A stretch of 64,000 bases of DNA from Actinocatenispora thailandica (GTDB lineage Bacteria > Actinomycetota > Actinomycetes > Mycobacteriales > Micromonosporaceae). The notes under the pieces are model-generated. The model was not told where the DNA came from, did not search any database, and saw only the letters and a program-made list of their open reading frames with translations. The position numbers were made by a program, and so were the translations under genes. The stretch spans positions 6,508,198 to 6,572,197 of the forward strand of contig NZ_AP023355.1 of NCBI RefSeq assembly GCF_016865425.1, given 5' to 3'. Shown piece by piece: positions 16,940 to 25,607 of the stretch (position 1 is its first letter; each line of letters opens with the position of its first letter).

Positions 16940-17703
16940 CGCACCCCCTTACCGATGTCCACTGAAGTGTCGGCCGCCCGGATCCGGAACACCGCGCGCA
17001 GCCCGCGACCGCGGCCGAGCTTGGCCGAGGCCACCGTCTCCAGGGCGTTCATCAGCAGCGTGAACACGTAGGCGATGACGAAGTAGATCAGCATCAGCAC
17101 GAAGAACGTGGCCAACGTGTTCGCCGTGTCGTCCCGGATCTGCTGGAACACCGCCGTCAGGTCGGCAACGAGCACCAGCGACAGCAGCGGGGTGGACTTC
17201 AGCAACTGGATGAGCAGGTTGTTGAACGGTGGGATCATCCCTACCCAGGCCTGCGGCAGGATGACCAGCCGCATCCGCTGGAACGGCGACATGTTCAGCG
17301 CCGTGGCGCCCTCCCACTGCGCCTTCGGCACCGCGTTGATCGCACCCCGCACCACCTCGGCGCCGTACGCACCGAAGTTCAGCCCGAAGGCGACCACTCC
17401 CGCGAACACGCCGCTCGGGATGATGAACGAGCCGATCTGGACCGGAGCGAAGCCGAAACCCAGCTCCGGCATGGCGTAGTAGAACCAGAACAACTGAACG
17501 AAGAGCGAGGTACCGCGGAAGAACTCCACCACCGCGCGCACCACGCCGCGCACCACCACGTTGCGGGCTCGGGACCCGAGTCCCAGGATGAACGCGAGGA
17601 TCAGCGCAAGCAGCGCACCGAGCACGGTGGCCAGGATCGTGTAGCCCAGACCGGAGAGGATCTGGTCCCAGGATCCGAAGACCGCGTGCAGAACCTTATC
17701 CAT
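16936..17703 (-). CDS. ehuC: ABC permease, ectoine/hydroxyectoine type (EhuC-like)
   Basis: 255 residues with about five membrane spans. Motifs: EFFRGTSLFVQLFWFYYAMPELG, then EGATALNMSPFQRMRLVILPQAWVGMIPPFNN as the ATPase-docking loop. The aromatic FYYAMPELG region resembles characterised EhuC proteins. A 35-residue basic C-terminal tail extends beyond the last helix. It starts 21 bp after ehuB and overlaps ehuD. Confidence 0.86.
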   Translation of the reverse strand: MDKVLHAVFGSWDQILSGLGYTILATVLGALLALILAFILGLGSRARNVVVRGVVRAVVEFFRGTSLFVQLFWFYYAMPELGFGFAPVQIGSFIIPSGVFAGVVAFGLNFGAYGAEVVRGAINAVPKAQWEGATALNMSPFQRMRLVILPQAWVGMIPPFNNLLIQLLKSTPLLSLVLVADLTAVFQQIRDDTANTLATFFVLMLIYFVIAYVFTLLMNALETVASAKLGRGRGLRAVFRIRAADTSVDIGKGVR

Positions 17704-17724
17704 GGGGGCGTCTCTCTCGGACCG

Positions 17725-18639
17725 TCAGCCGGCGCAGAGCTTGGACGTGGTCAGGCTCGCCGGCGGCACGTTGTTCTTGCCGAAACCGAAGGGCTTGAGC
17801 AGGCTCAGGTACTCCGACTCGTTCGAGGTGATCGCCTTCAGCTTCTTGTTGAACGCCGCCTGCAGACTGGTGTCGGACTTACGGAACACGGCACCGCCGG
17901 CACTGGTCTGCTTGGTGCCCTTGACGACCGGCACGAACGACGCCAGCACCTCGACCGGCTTGCCCGCGTTGAGGTGTGCGAGCCAGTGCAGCGAGATGTC
18001 GGTCAGTGCGATCGCGTCGATCTGGCCGTTGAGCATGGCGTCCAGCGCGTCCTGCTGGCTGCCGTACGACTTGATCTTCGAGTCGGACACCCCGTACGCC
18101 TGGGCGTAGCCTTTCTCCACCGCGGCGGTCAGCACACCCAGGGTGGCGCCAGAAGTGGCCACCGACTTGAGTGCGGACAACTTCTTGGGGTTGCCCTTCT
18201 TGACCATCAGTGCGGTGGCACCGGTGAACTCCGGCTCGGAGAACAGCACCTTCTTGCACCGCTCCGGCGTGATCGACATGCCTGCCGAGATGACGTCGAA
18301 GTGGCCGGCGGTCAGGCCGGGAATGAGCGCGTCGAAGTTCTGCACCAGCACGCCCTTGACGTTGGTGATGCCGAGCTCGCCGAAGATCTTCTTGTGCAGC
18401 GTCGGCGCTTCGCCGGTCAACTCACCGCCCTTCTTGAACCCGTACGGCTGCTCACCGGCGAAACCGATCGTCACCGTCTTGGAACTCTTGATCTTGCTGA
18501 GTGTGTCCTCCTTGCTGGCGCCCGTGCCGGTCTGGGTGCGCGAGCACGCGGCCAGCAGGCCCGGCACGGTGAGCAGCCCGCCACCGACCGCGGCGGAGCG
18601 AAGGAGCGTACGACGAGACCACTGACTGTTGTCCGTCAC
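17725..18639 (-). CDS. ehuB: Ectoine/hydroxyectoine-binding lipoprotein (EhuB-like)
   Basis: 304 residues from GTG 18639, which follows GAGGAGG. Twin-arginine SRRTLL, a hydrophobic stretch and lipobox LLAAC indicate an exported lipoprotein. The mature domain is a family-3 solute-binding protein with TIGFAGEQPYGF, GEAPTLHKKI, NFDALIPGLTAGHFDVISAGMSITPERC; the ITP-x-RC segment is typical of EhuB. The ligand is inferred as ectoine or hydroxyectoine from overall resemblance of all four genes; another compatible solute is possible because no ectoine-degrading gene adjoins it. The open frame to 18795 crosses the promoter. Confidence 0.84.
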   Translation of the reverse strand: MTDNSQWSRRTLLRSAAVGGGLLTVPGLLAACSRTQTGTGASKEDTLSKIKSSKTVTIGFAGEQPYGFKKGGELTGEAPTLHKKIFGELGITNVKGVLVQNFDALIPGLTAGHFDVISAGMSITPERCKKVLFSEPEFTGATALMVKKGNPKKLSALKSVATSGATLGVLTAAVEKGYAQAYGVSDSKIKSYGSQQDALDAMLNGQIDAIALTDISLHWLAHLNAGKPVEVLASFVPVVKGTKQTSAGGAVFRKSDTSLQAAFNKKLKAITSNESEYLSLLKPFGFGKNNVPPASLTTSKLCAG

Positions 18640-18967
18640 GGACCTCAACCTCCTCAGGCATCGGACCGCGCGACCCGCTCGGGGCCGCGTCGAGGTCCGG
18701 GCATGGCGGGCCGACTCTCGGCCCGGAGTTCGGTGCTGAACGCTAGCACCGCTCGTATGTTTGTTGACATTAGGATCGTCGATAGTCTGCAACATGTTGG
18801 CGAACTGCGTTGTACCGTCTCGCCGGGTGAGCGGTCCGGTCCGCCGTGTGAGCTACGGCCAACCGGCCGGGTCGCCTCTGGCGGAGCGTGGGTACCCCAA
18901 ATAGGGTTCCGGTAACCCCACGGCGTGTCGCCGGCCGGCCATGCCCAGACCCAGGAGGTGCGTAGCA
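18640..18967. other. Divergent regulatory region between ehuB and gntR
   Basis: 328 bp without a gene. It holds a relatively AT-rich core (about 18755-18815) with a perfect -35-like TTGACA on the plus strand (18764-18769), the CAACATGTTG palindrome and the start signals of both operons. A GTG at 18925 in frame with the GntR body has no binding site. Confidence 0.6.
18790..18799. promoter_or_regulatory. Perfect 10-bp palindrome CAACATGTTG
   Basis: It lies between the divergent ehuB and gntR genes in an AT-rich island. It is a candidate site for the adjacent GntR regulator; a one-sided TTGTTGACA string lies 27 bp away. Confidence 0.45.
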
Positions 18968-19755
18968 GTGGCGAATTCTTCGCGTCGCCCTATTCGCCCC
19001 GCAACGCCGCTTCGGTCGGGCCGCGCGCAGAAGATCACCCCTGTCCCCGCGAGTCCACTGTGGACCTGATCGCGGCCCGGCTCCGGCAGGCCATCTTCGA
19101 GGGCACCCTGCCGGCCGGCGCCCCGCTCGGCGAGGCGGAACTGGCCGAGCAGCTCGGCGTCAGCCGCGGCCCGCTGCGCGAGGCGGCCCAGCGGCTGGTG
19201 CAGGAACGGCTGCTCACCACCACCCGGCGCCGCGGGCTCGCCGTGGTCAGCATGGACGCCGCCGCGGTCGCCGACGTCTACCTCGCCCGTACCGCCGTCG
19301 AAGGCGCCGCCTGCCGGGTCGTGTTGCGAGACAACGTCGTCGACCGCACCGTGCGCACCCTGAGCAAGGTGCACCAACGGATGGCCCGGGCGAACAAGCG
19401 CCGCGACGCGCACGCCGTCGGCGACACCGACATCGAGTTCCACCAGGCGCTGGTGGACGCCGCCGGCAGCGCGCGGCTGTCCGCCACCATCGCCACCCTG
19501 CTGATCGAGACCCGGCTCTGCACCTACTCGCTGGACCGCGAGTTCCGGGTCCGCGCCGACATGCCGGACTCGCACGCCGAGATCATCGACGCCATCGCGG
19601 CGCGGGACGAACCGGGCCTCCTCACGGTCGTCGAGCGACACATGACCGAGGCGGCCGGCCGGCTCACCGCGCCCACCGCCGTCGACACCATCTCCAGCCC
19701 GGCGCCGGCCGCGCCGCGCCCGCTCGACCCGCTGGAACTCCCCCTCGACGACTGA
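18968..19755 (+). CDS. GntR-family regulator (FCD domain) of the ehu operon, 5' end out of frame
   Basis: The body, from TVDLIAARLRQAIFEG onward, is a clear FadR-type GntR protein: winged helix with LGVSRGPLREAAQRLVQ, then an FCD domain with DTDIEFHQALVDAAGSARL and a Pro/Ala-rich tail. The only good start signal is AGGAGG (18953-18958), nine bases before GTG 18968. That frame encodes 33 basic residues (VANSSRRPIRPATPLRS...) and stops at 19067-19069, one frame away from the body. Either one base is missing between 18968 and about 19064, or translation restarts at GTG 19060 inside the overlap, or a weak in-frame GTG (18925 or 18958) is used. By position it should regulate ehuBCDA. Confidence 0.75.
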
Positions 19756-19854
19756 CCCGCACCCCGTGGCGCCCCGGCTAACGGCGTGCGCTGATCGGAG
19801 CGGCGCCCTGCACGACGCACCGGCCGGGCCCGGCGCCCCGATCGGCGCGGCAGG

Positions 19855-21093
19855 TCAGCGGGCGGGTACCGGGTCGGGTCGGGTCGCGGCCGGCGCCGGC
19901 GCCGCGATGGCGCGGGCCAGTCGGCGGTGCGTGCCGGCGGCCAGCAGCAGCGCGAACACCCCGGCGGCGACCGGCACGCCGAACGCACCGGGGTAGCCGT
20001 ACCGGTCGGCGAGGGTACCGGCGAGGCCGGCGCCGAGCGCGACCCCGGCGACGATGCCGGCGGCGAGCAGGGTCAGCACCGTCGCGGTGCGGCCGGGCGG
20101 TGCGATCCGTTCGGCCAGCGCGTACACGGTGATCAGGTACGGGGCGACCAGCAGGCCGAGGACCGCCATCGCGGCGACGGCGCCGGCCGGGCCGGAGATG
20201 GCAAGCAGCGCGGTGACCGCCACCGCGAGTGCCGCGGCGAACACCAGATACCTTGCGGGGTAACGGAACCGGGCCGGCAGCCAGGCGGTCGCGAGGCCGG
20301 CGGTGGCGCTGCCGACGCCGAGCACGGCGTAGATCAGCCCGGCCGAGCCGGGGCGGCCGATCGCACCGGCGAGCGCGGTGATGCCGGTCTGGGTGCCGCC
20401 GAAGATCGCGCCGAGCGCCGCCATCGCGAGGACCAGTCCGAGCACCGGCCGGCGCGGCAACCGGCCCCGCGGTGCGGCGCCGCCGGAGGCTCCCGCCGGC
20501 GTCGGCGCGGTCGGGTGCAGCGCGAACGCCAGCCCCGCCACCACCAGCAGCGCCGCCGCGATCAGCAGCGGCACGGCCGGCGGGAACACCAGCGCGCACA
20601 GCCCGACCAGCGCGGGGCCGGCCACGAACGACGTCTCGTCGACCGCACCCTCGTACGAGAAGGCGGTCGGCACCAGCTCGCCGCGGGCACCGAGCAGGTG
20701 CACCCAGCGGACCCGCATGAACGGGCCGACCTGCGGGGTGGCCAGGCCGGCGATGGTGGCGAGGCCGGTGACCAGCGGGGTCGGACCGTGCAGCAGCGCG
20801 GCGGCGACCAGCCCGGCGTACCCGGCGGCGTCCACCAGCGCGGCGAGCAGCCCGACCCGGCGCTGCCCGTACCGGTCGGCGAGGGCACCGACCGCAGGAC
20901 CACCGAACGCGGCGCCGAGCCCGAGCGCGGCGGTCGCGATGCCCGCCGCCGAGTACGACCCGGTGGTGGCGACCAGCAGGGTGAGCACGCCGAGCGGGCC
21001 CATCGCGTTGGGCAGCCGGGCAAGGAAGGACAGCACCGGCAACCGCGGACCGGTGGCAGCGAACAGCGCACGATAGGCACCCAGGGCGGGCAC
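19855..21093 (-). CDS. MFS transporter
   Basis: 412 residues and about 12 membrane spans. Motif A appears as GALADRYGQRRVG in the first half and again as GTLADRYGYPGA in the second half. GTG 21093 has TCGGAGGAG seven bases upstream. A central loop rich in Pro/Gly separates the two six-helix bundles. The closest pattern is with sugar-efflux or drug-efflux MFS proteins, but the substrate is not identifiable. It converges with the GntR gene. Confidence 0.84.
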   Translation of the reverse strand: MPALGAYRALFAATGPRLPVLSFLARLPNAMGPLGVLTLLVATTGSYSAAGIATAALGLGAAFGGPAVGALADRYGQRRVGLLAALVDAAGYAGLVAAALLHGPTPLVTGLATIAGLATPQVGPFMRVRWVHLLGARGELVPTAFSYEGAVDETSFVAGPALVGLCALVFPPAVPLLIAAALLVVAGLAFALHPTAPTPAGASGGAAPRGRLPRRPVLGLVLAMAALGAIFGGTQTGITALAGAIGRPGSAGLIYAVLGVGSATAGLATAWLPARFRYPARYLVFAAALAVAVTALLAISGPAGAVAAMAVLGLLVAPYLITVYALAERIAPPGRTATVLTLLAAGIVAGVALGAGLAGTLADRYGYPGAFGVPVAAGVFALLLAAGTHRRLARAIAAPAPAATRPDPVPAR

Positions 21094-21480
21094 TTCGACT
21101 CCTCCGAGGACGATGCGACGACGTCGATCGACGCGCTAACCCACCCTCAGCGCGCCCGTCAGGTCGAAGCCGGCTCGGGAGCGAACGCCGGCTGGCTGTC
21201 GCTTCCCCACCCGTTGACCCGGGCCCTGTGCAGCCCCGATCATACGTCGCTACCACCCGCGTCCTTGCAGGTCAGCCGGTCGTTTTGGGCTGTGATGTGG
21301 ACCATGGGCGGGCCCTGGGCCGGGCACCGCGGGCCGGAACCGCCCCGCCACACGGGTGGCACCGCCGTGCAGCGCGGGCCGGAACCGCCGCGGCGTGGCC
21401 CGGAACCGGCGCGGCCGCAGGCACGGAGGGCCGGCCGGCACCAGCGGGATGCCGTTGCCCGGTACGGGCATAGTGAGGCC
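21094..21480. other. 387-bp gap between divergent MFS and SanA-like genes
   Basis: No credible gene. Near 21330-21420 the string GG(G/C)CCGGAACCG recurs three times in GC-rich drift. CATAGT (21469-21474), 6 bases before ATG 21481, may be the -10 box of the SanA-like gene. No tRNA or structured RNA was seen. Confidence 0.5.
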
Positions 21481-22170
21481 ATGATGTCGAGACTGCCCGC
21501 TCCGCTCCGTCGCTGGCTGCGGCCGCGGCGGCTGCTGGCGACGGGTCTCGCCGGGGTGGCGCTGGTGGCCGTGCTGCTCGGCGGCGCGGTCGGCTGGGTG
21601 CACCTCCGCGCGCACGGCCACCTCTACTACTCGGTCGCGGCGGCGCCGAGCGCGCCGGTGGCGCTGGTGTTCGGTGCCGAGGTGTACCAGGACGACACCC
21701 CGTCACCGTTCCTGACGGGCCGGCTGGAGCTGGCCCGCCGGCTGTTCGTGGCGGGCAAGGTGCGCGCCCTGCTCGTCACCGGCGACCACCGCCGGTGGGG
21801 GTACGACGAGCCGGACGTGATGCGCGCCTGGCTGGTCGATCACGGGGTGCCGATGGACCGGATCGTCACCGACTACGCCGGCTTCGACACGTACCAGTCG
21901 TGCGCGCGGGCGAAGCGGATCTTCGGCGTACACCGGGCGCTGGTCGTCTCGCAGGATTTCCACGTTCCGCGGGCGACGGCGCTGTGCCGGTCGGTCGGCA
22001 TCGACGCGGACGGCGTCGGCGACACCGGCCAGCACCGCTGGGACGCGTACCCGCGCAACTGGGTCCGCGAGCAGCTCGCCGACGTGAAGGCGATCTACAG
22101 CATGGTGATGCAGCCGGATCCGGAGTTCCTCGGCCGCCGCGAACACGGCGTCGAGCGGGCCGTGCGCTGA
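21481..22170 (+). CDS. SanA/YdcF-like membrane protein (DUF218)
   Basis: 229 residues. One N-terminal transmembrane helix (about residues 20-42) anchors an extracytoplasmic DUF218 domain with VALVFGAEVYQDDTPSPFLTGRLELA, LLVTGDHRRWGYDEPDVM and SQDFHVPRATALCRSVGID. SanA homologues support envelope integrity and vancomycin tolerance in enteric bacteria; the biochemical activity is unknown. ATG 21481 or 21484 may be used. A strong hairpin follows its stop. Confidence 0.87.
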   Translation: MMSRLPAPLRRWLRPRRLLATGLAGVALVAVLLGGAVGWVHLRAHGHLYYSVAAAPSAPVALVFGAEVYQDDTPSPFLTGRLELARRLFVAGKVRALLVTGDHRRWGYDEPDVMRAWLVDHGVPMDRIVTDYAGFDTYQSCARAKRIFGVHRALVVSQDFHVPRATALCRSVGIDADGVGDTGQHRWDAYPRNWVREQLADVKAIYSMVMQPDPEFLGRREHGVERAVR

Positions 22171-22185
22171 CCTGCCGCCGGCAGA

Positions 22186-22223
22186 GAGGCGCCCCCGGCC
22201 GCTGTCGTGACCGGGGGCGCCTC
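22186..22223 (+). terminator. Terminator hairpin after the SanA-like gene
   Basis: A perfect 13-bp stem (22186-22198 with 22211-22223; arms GAGGCGCCCCCGG and CCGGGGGCGCCTC) with a 12-base loop begins 16 bp after the stop codon. Confidence 0.75.
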
Positions 22224-22360
22224 GCGGCGGGGGAACAAGGTCTATGGTGGGGCCGACGCCGCTGTCGGCCCGTGGAGTAGAACGAACGCGGCCCGCCGAG
22301 GTGGCGCAACTGCGGCAACCGTCACACTCCGTGGCCGCACGATCCGGGGTCGGGTCCGGG

Positions 22361-22840
22361 TCAGGTGCCGCCGACCTGCTTGGTCATCTGCTGCGACACC
22401 ACCGCGTAGCCGAGGCTCTCGTACAGGCCGATGGCGGTGGTGTTGTCGCCGAACACGTTCAGCCCGACCTCACTGACACCGCGGGCGGCCAGTTCCCGTT
22501 CGCCGGCCCGCATGATCGCCCGGCCGTAGCCGCGGGACCGGGCGGTGGGCGCCACCCACAGCTCGTACACCCAGGCCTGGCGGCGGCGGGCGGACGGCAG
22601 CGCCAGCCACAGCATGCCGACCGGCTCGGACCCGTCGACCGCGGTGAACAGCAGCATCCCGTTTGTCCGCACGCCCTCCGGCAGCAGCAGCGCGAACTCG
22701 GCGCGGGCCTGCTCGTCGGCCCGTTCGGGGGCGAACTCGCCGGCCCGCACCTTCTCCTGCGCGTACCCCCGGACCGAACGGCCGAGGTACGTGTCGAACT
22801 CGGCCGGGGTCATCGGCCGCAACGTCACCCGCGCACTCAT
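22361..22840 (-). CDS. GNAT-family N-acetyltransferase
   Basis: 159 residues. The acetyl-CoA loop is VAPTARSRGYGRAIM, preceded by the beta-4 strand WVYELWV, and the C-terminal GLNVFGDNTTAIGLYESLGYAVVS is typical of the family. The N-terminus (LRPMTPAEFDTYLGRSVRGYAQEKVRAGE) resembles small GNATs of unknown substrate. ATG 22840 is chosen because the upstream part of the frame is arginine-rich shadow. It ends about 140 bp from the SanA terminator. Confidence 0.88.
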   Translation of the reverse strand: MSARVTLRPMTPAEFDTYLGRSVRGYAQEKVRAGEFAPERADEQARAEFALLLPEGVRTNGMLLFTAVDGSEPVGMLWLALPSARRRQAWVYELWVAPTARSRGYGRAIMRAGERELAARGVSEVGLNVFGDNTTAIGLYESLGYAVVSQQMTKQVGGT

Positions 22841-22895
22841 CCGCCCATCATGCGCCCCGAGCCCGCCCCGCGCTGGCCGCGCGGGCGCGGTGGGC

Positions 22896-23264
22896 TCAGT
22901 CTGGGATCTGGGTGGTGAGGCAGAACGGGTGGCCGGCCGGGTCGAGGAAGACCCGCCAGCGGTCCGGCGCCGGTTGCGCGTTCGCCTTGCGCGCACCCAG
23001 TTCCAGCGCGGCCGCCTCGGCGGCGTCCAGGTCGGTCACCGAAACCTCGAAGTGGAGTTGCTTGGGCGCCGGCCCGTCCGGCCAGGTCGGCGGGGCGTAG
23101 TCGGCCACCCGGACGGTGCTCAGCCAGCTGCCGTCGGCGTCCACGGCGCAGAACTGCGGCGACCGGAACGCCACCTTGCCGCCGGTCAGCGCCGCCCAGA
23201 ACTCCGCCAGCTCCTCGGGCTCGGCACAGTCGATCGCCACCGCCCGCAGTCGCCCCACTGCCAT
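22896..23264 (-). CDS. VOC (glyoxalase-like) family protein
   Basis: 122 residues, one vicinal-oxygen-chelate module pair. RLRAVAIDCAEPEELAEFWAALTGG opens it and WRVFLDPAGHPFCL closes it, the standard layout of actinobacterial VOC proteins; HFEVSVTDLDAAE lies in the middle. A Cys/His set around DPAGHPFCL might bind metal. The function is not predictable. ATG 23264 follows AGGGGAG. Confidence 0.85.
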   Translation of the reverse strand: MAVGRLRAVAIDCAEPEELAEFWAALTGGKVAFRSPQFCAVDADGSWLSTVRVADYAPPTWPDGPAPKQLHFEVSVTDLDAAEAAALELGARKANAQPAPDRWRVFLDPAGHPFCLTTQIPD

Positions 23265-23430
23265 GACCGCTCCCCTCGTCTGTTGCCCGCGCCGCTCGGC
23301 GCGGCTGGGTCGAGTGTCCCGCACGCACCGCACCGCGGCGCACCGCACCGCACCGCGGCGCACCTAGCGGTGCCGCACCAGGTCGGGCCGCACCGCGGCG
23401 CGCCAGGCCGGGCCGCACCTGCCGGGCCGG

Positions 23431-23510
23431 GCAGCGCCAGGCCGAGCAGCGCGGGGCAGGGCAGCGCCAGGCCGAGCAGCGCGGGGCAGGGCAGCGCCGG
23501 GCCGGGCAGC
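23431..23510. repeat. 30-bp tandem repeat, 2.7 copies
   Basis: Two identical 30-bp units (23431-23460, 23461-23490) starting GCAGCGCCAGGCCGAG are followed by a diverged partial copy. CGCACCGCGG-type short repeats precede them (23315-23400). The 275-bp stretch between the VOC and ATPase genes otherwise holds nothing. Confidence 0.8.
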
Positions 23511-23539
23511 GGCCCGTTGCCGCGCCGCGACACCGTGAA

Positions 23540-24640
23540 TCAGCGCGGCACGAGATGGCAGGCGACCGGGTGGGTACCGCGGGGCACCAGGTCCGGGACC
23601 TCGGCGGCGCACACCTCCGCGGCCTGCGCGCAGCGGGTACGGAAGCGGCAGCCGGACGGCGGGTTCGCCGGCGACGGGAGGTCGCCGGCGAGCACGACCG
23701 GTTCCGGCGCCACCTCCCGCCACGGCCGCAGCCGGGGCACCGCGGACAGCAACGCCCGGGTGTACGGGTGGGCCGGCGCGGCGAAGATCTCCGCGGTGGG
23801 CGCCTCCTCCACGACCCGGCCGAGGTAGAGCACCGCGACCCGGTCCGCGACGTGCCGCACCACGGACAGGTCGTGCGAGATGAACAGGTACGTCAGCCCG
23901 AGGTCGCGCTGCAGGTCACGGAGCAGGTTGAGCACCTGCGCCTGGATCGACACGTCCAGCGCGGACACCGGTTCGTCGCAGATCACCAGGCGGGGCCGCA
24001 GCGCCAGCGCGCGGGCGATACCGATCCGCTGGCGCTGCCCGCCGGAGAACTGGTGCGGGTACCGGTCGGCGTGGTCCGGGTCGAGCCCGACGCGTTCCAG
24101 CAGCTCGCCGAGTTCGGCCGCCCAGCGGCGGCGCGGCACCACGTCGGGGTGGACCTGCCAGGCCTCGGTGACGAGCTGGCGCACGGTGCGGCCCGGGTTG
24201 AGCGACGTGTACGGGTCCTGGAAGATCATCTGGATGTCCCGCCGCCGGCGCCGCACCTCGTCCGCCGGCGCCGCGGCCAGGTCGGTGCCGCCGAACAGCA
24301 CCGAACCGGCCGTGGCCCGGGCCAGGCCGACGATCGTCCGGGCCAGGGTCGACTTGCCGGAGCCCGACTCGCCGACGATGCCGAGGGTCTGCCCGGCCGG
24401 CAGGTCGAAGGAGACGCCGGCGACCGCCTCGATCCGGCCGGTCACCCGGCGCAGCAGCGTCGACCGGATCGGGAAGCTCGTCACCAGGTCGCGCACCGAC
24501 AACAGGGCCGGCTCGGCCGGCGTCGCGGCACCGGCCACGGCCGGGGCGACCGCGGGCGTGGCCGCGACACCATCGACGGCGGAACCGGTGCCGCCACCGC
24601 CGGGGACGGCCGGGTCGGCCGGTCCGGTTCGCCGGGTCAT
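23540..24640 (-). CDS. Oligopeptide ABC transporter ATPase (DppF/OppF type)
   Basis: 366 residues. After a 45-residue Ala/Pro/Gly-rich N-terminus, Walker A is GESGSGKST, followed by the Q-loop IFQDPYTSLNP, signature FSGGQRQRIGIARAL, Walker B LVICDEPVSALD and SHDLSVV. The C-terminal oligopeptide extension with PSGCRFRTRC and a final Cys motif marks the Opp/Dpp class, whose members can carry a [4Fe-4S] cluster. ATG overlaps the preceding stop. It is the last gene of the iclR-dpp operon. Confidence 0.92.
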   Translation of the reverse strand: MTRRTGPADPAVPGGGGTGSAVDGVAATPAVAPAVAGAATPAEPALLSVRDLVTSFPIRSTLLRRVTGRIEAVAGVSFDLPAGQTLGIVGESGSGKSTLARTIVGLARATAGSVLFGGTDLAAAPADEVRRRRRDIQMIFQDPYTSLNPGRTVRQLVTEAWQVHPDVVPRRRWAAELGELLERVGLDPDHADRYPHQFSGGQRQRIGIARALALRPRLVICDEPVSALDVSIQAQVLNLLRDLQRDLGLTYLFISHDLSVVRHVADRVAVLYLGRVVEEAPTAEIFAAPAHPYTRALLSAVPRLRPWREVAPEPVVLAGDLPSPANPPSGCRFRTRCAQAAEVCAAEVPDLVPRGTHPVACHLVPR

Positions 24641-25602
24641 CCGCCGACCTCCTCGCTGCGGTGGCAGGCGGCCGAATGGCCGTCCAGCTCGGACAGTGCC
24701 GGCGCCGTGCGGCGGCACGGCTCGATCGCGTACCGGCAGCGCGGGTGGAACGCGCAGCCGGCGGGCAGCGACGCCGGGTTCGGCGGCTGGCCCGGGATCG
24801 GTACCAGCCGGTCGGCCCCGGCGTCGTCCGGCACCGAGGCGAGCAGCCCCTCGGTGTACGGGTGGCGGCAGTGCTCGTACACCTCCCGGGTCGGGCCGGC
24901 CTCCACGACCCGCCCGGCGTACATCAGCGCCACCCGGTCGGCGGCGTCGGCGACCACGCCCAGGTCGTGCGTGATCAGCGCCAGCGCCATCCCCTCGGAC
25001 TCGCGCAACGAGGCCAGCAGCCGCATGATCTGCGCCTGCACGGTCACGTCCAGCGCGGTGGTGGGCTCGTCGGCGATCAGCAGCCGCGGCGACATCGCCA
25101 GCGCCATCGCGATCATCGCGCGCTGCCGCATCCCGCCGGAGAACTGGTGCGGGTACTCGTCGACGCGCAGTTCCGGTGCCGGGATCCCGACCCGGGTCAT
25201 CAGCTCGACGGCACGGTCCCGGGCGGCGGCCCGGGACATGCCGCGGCGGCGTACCAGCGCCTCGGTGATCTGCCGGCCGACCCGGAACACCGGGTTGAGC
25301 GACGACAGCGGGTCCTGGAAGATCATCGCCAGTTCGTCGCCACACAGCGCCCGGGTCACCGACAGCGGCCGGCCGACCAGTTCGGTGCCGCGGTAGGTGA
25401 TCGAGCCGGAGACCTGCGCGCCGCGCGGCAGCAGCCCCATGACCGCCTGCATCGTGACGCTCTTGCCGCTGCCCGACTCGCCGACGACCGCCACCGTCTC
25501 CCCGGGGTACACGTCGAAGGAGACGCCGTCCACCGCCGGCACTCCGCCGCGCCGGGTGCCGAACCGGACCCGCAGGTCGCGTACCCGCAACAACGGTTCC
25601 AT
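24637..25602 (-). CDS. Oligopeptide ABC transporter ATPase (DppD/OppD type)
   Basis: 321 residues. Walker A GESGSGKSV, Q-loop IFQDPLSSLNPVF, signature FSGGMRQRAMIAMAL, Walker B LLIADEPTTALD and ITHDLGVV are all present, with the C-terminal PAGCAFHPRC...PCRRTAP extension of Opp/Dpp ATPases. ATG 25602 has GAGG eight bases upstream and lies just after the permease stop. It forms a heterodimer with the next ATPase. Confidence 0.92.
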   Translation of the reverse strand: MEPLLRVRDLRVRFGTRRGGVPAVDGVSFDVYPGETVAVVGESGSGKSVTMQAVMGLLPRGAQVSGSITYRGTELVGRPLSVTRALCGDELAMIFQDPLSSLNPVFRVGRQITEALVRRRGMSRAAARDRAVELMTRVGIPAPELRVDEYPHQFSGGMRQRAMIAMALAMSPRLLIADEPTTALDVTVQAQIMRLLASLRESEGMALALITHDLGVVADAADRVALMYAGRVVEAGPTREVYEHCRHPYTEGLLASVPDDAGADRLVPIPGQPPNPASLPAGCAFHPRCRYAIEPCRRTAPALSELDGHSAACHRSEEVGG

Positions 25603-25607
25603 CGCGC

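Noticed and set aside
18640-18795. 51-residue N-terminal extension of EhuB
   Set aside because: It crosses the probable promoter and palindrome, and the Tat signal begins right after GTG 18639, which has GAGGAGG.
19756-19854. Possible terminator between convergent gntR and MFS genes
   Set aside because: Pairing of the CTGATCGG and CGATCGGCG segments is interrupted; too weak to call.
22207-22476. Plus-strand frame starting near the SanA terminator
   Set aside because: It begins inside the terminator hairpin and runs antisense into the GNAT gene.
23431-23510. Repeat arrays (also 40051, 46841, 51086) considered as CRISPR
   Set aside because: Units are directly adjacent with no unique spacers, and no cas genes occur in the window.
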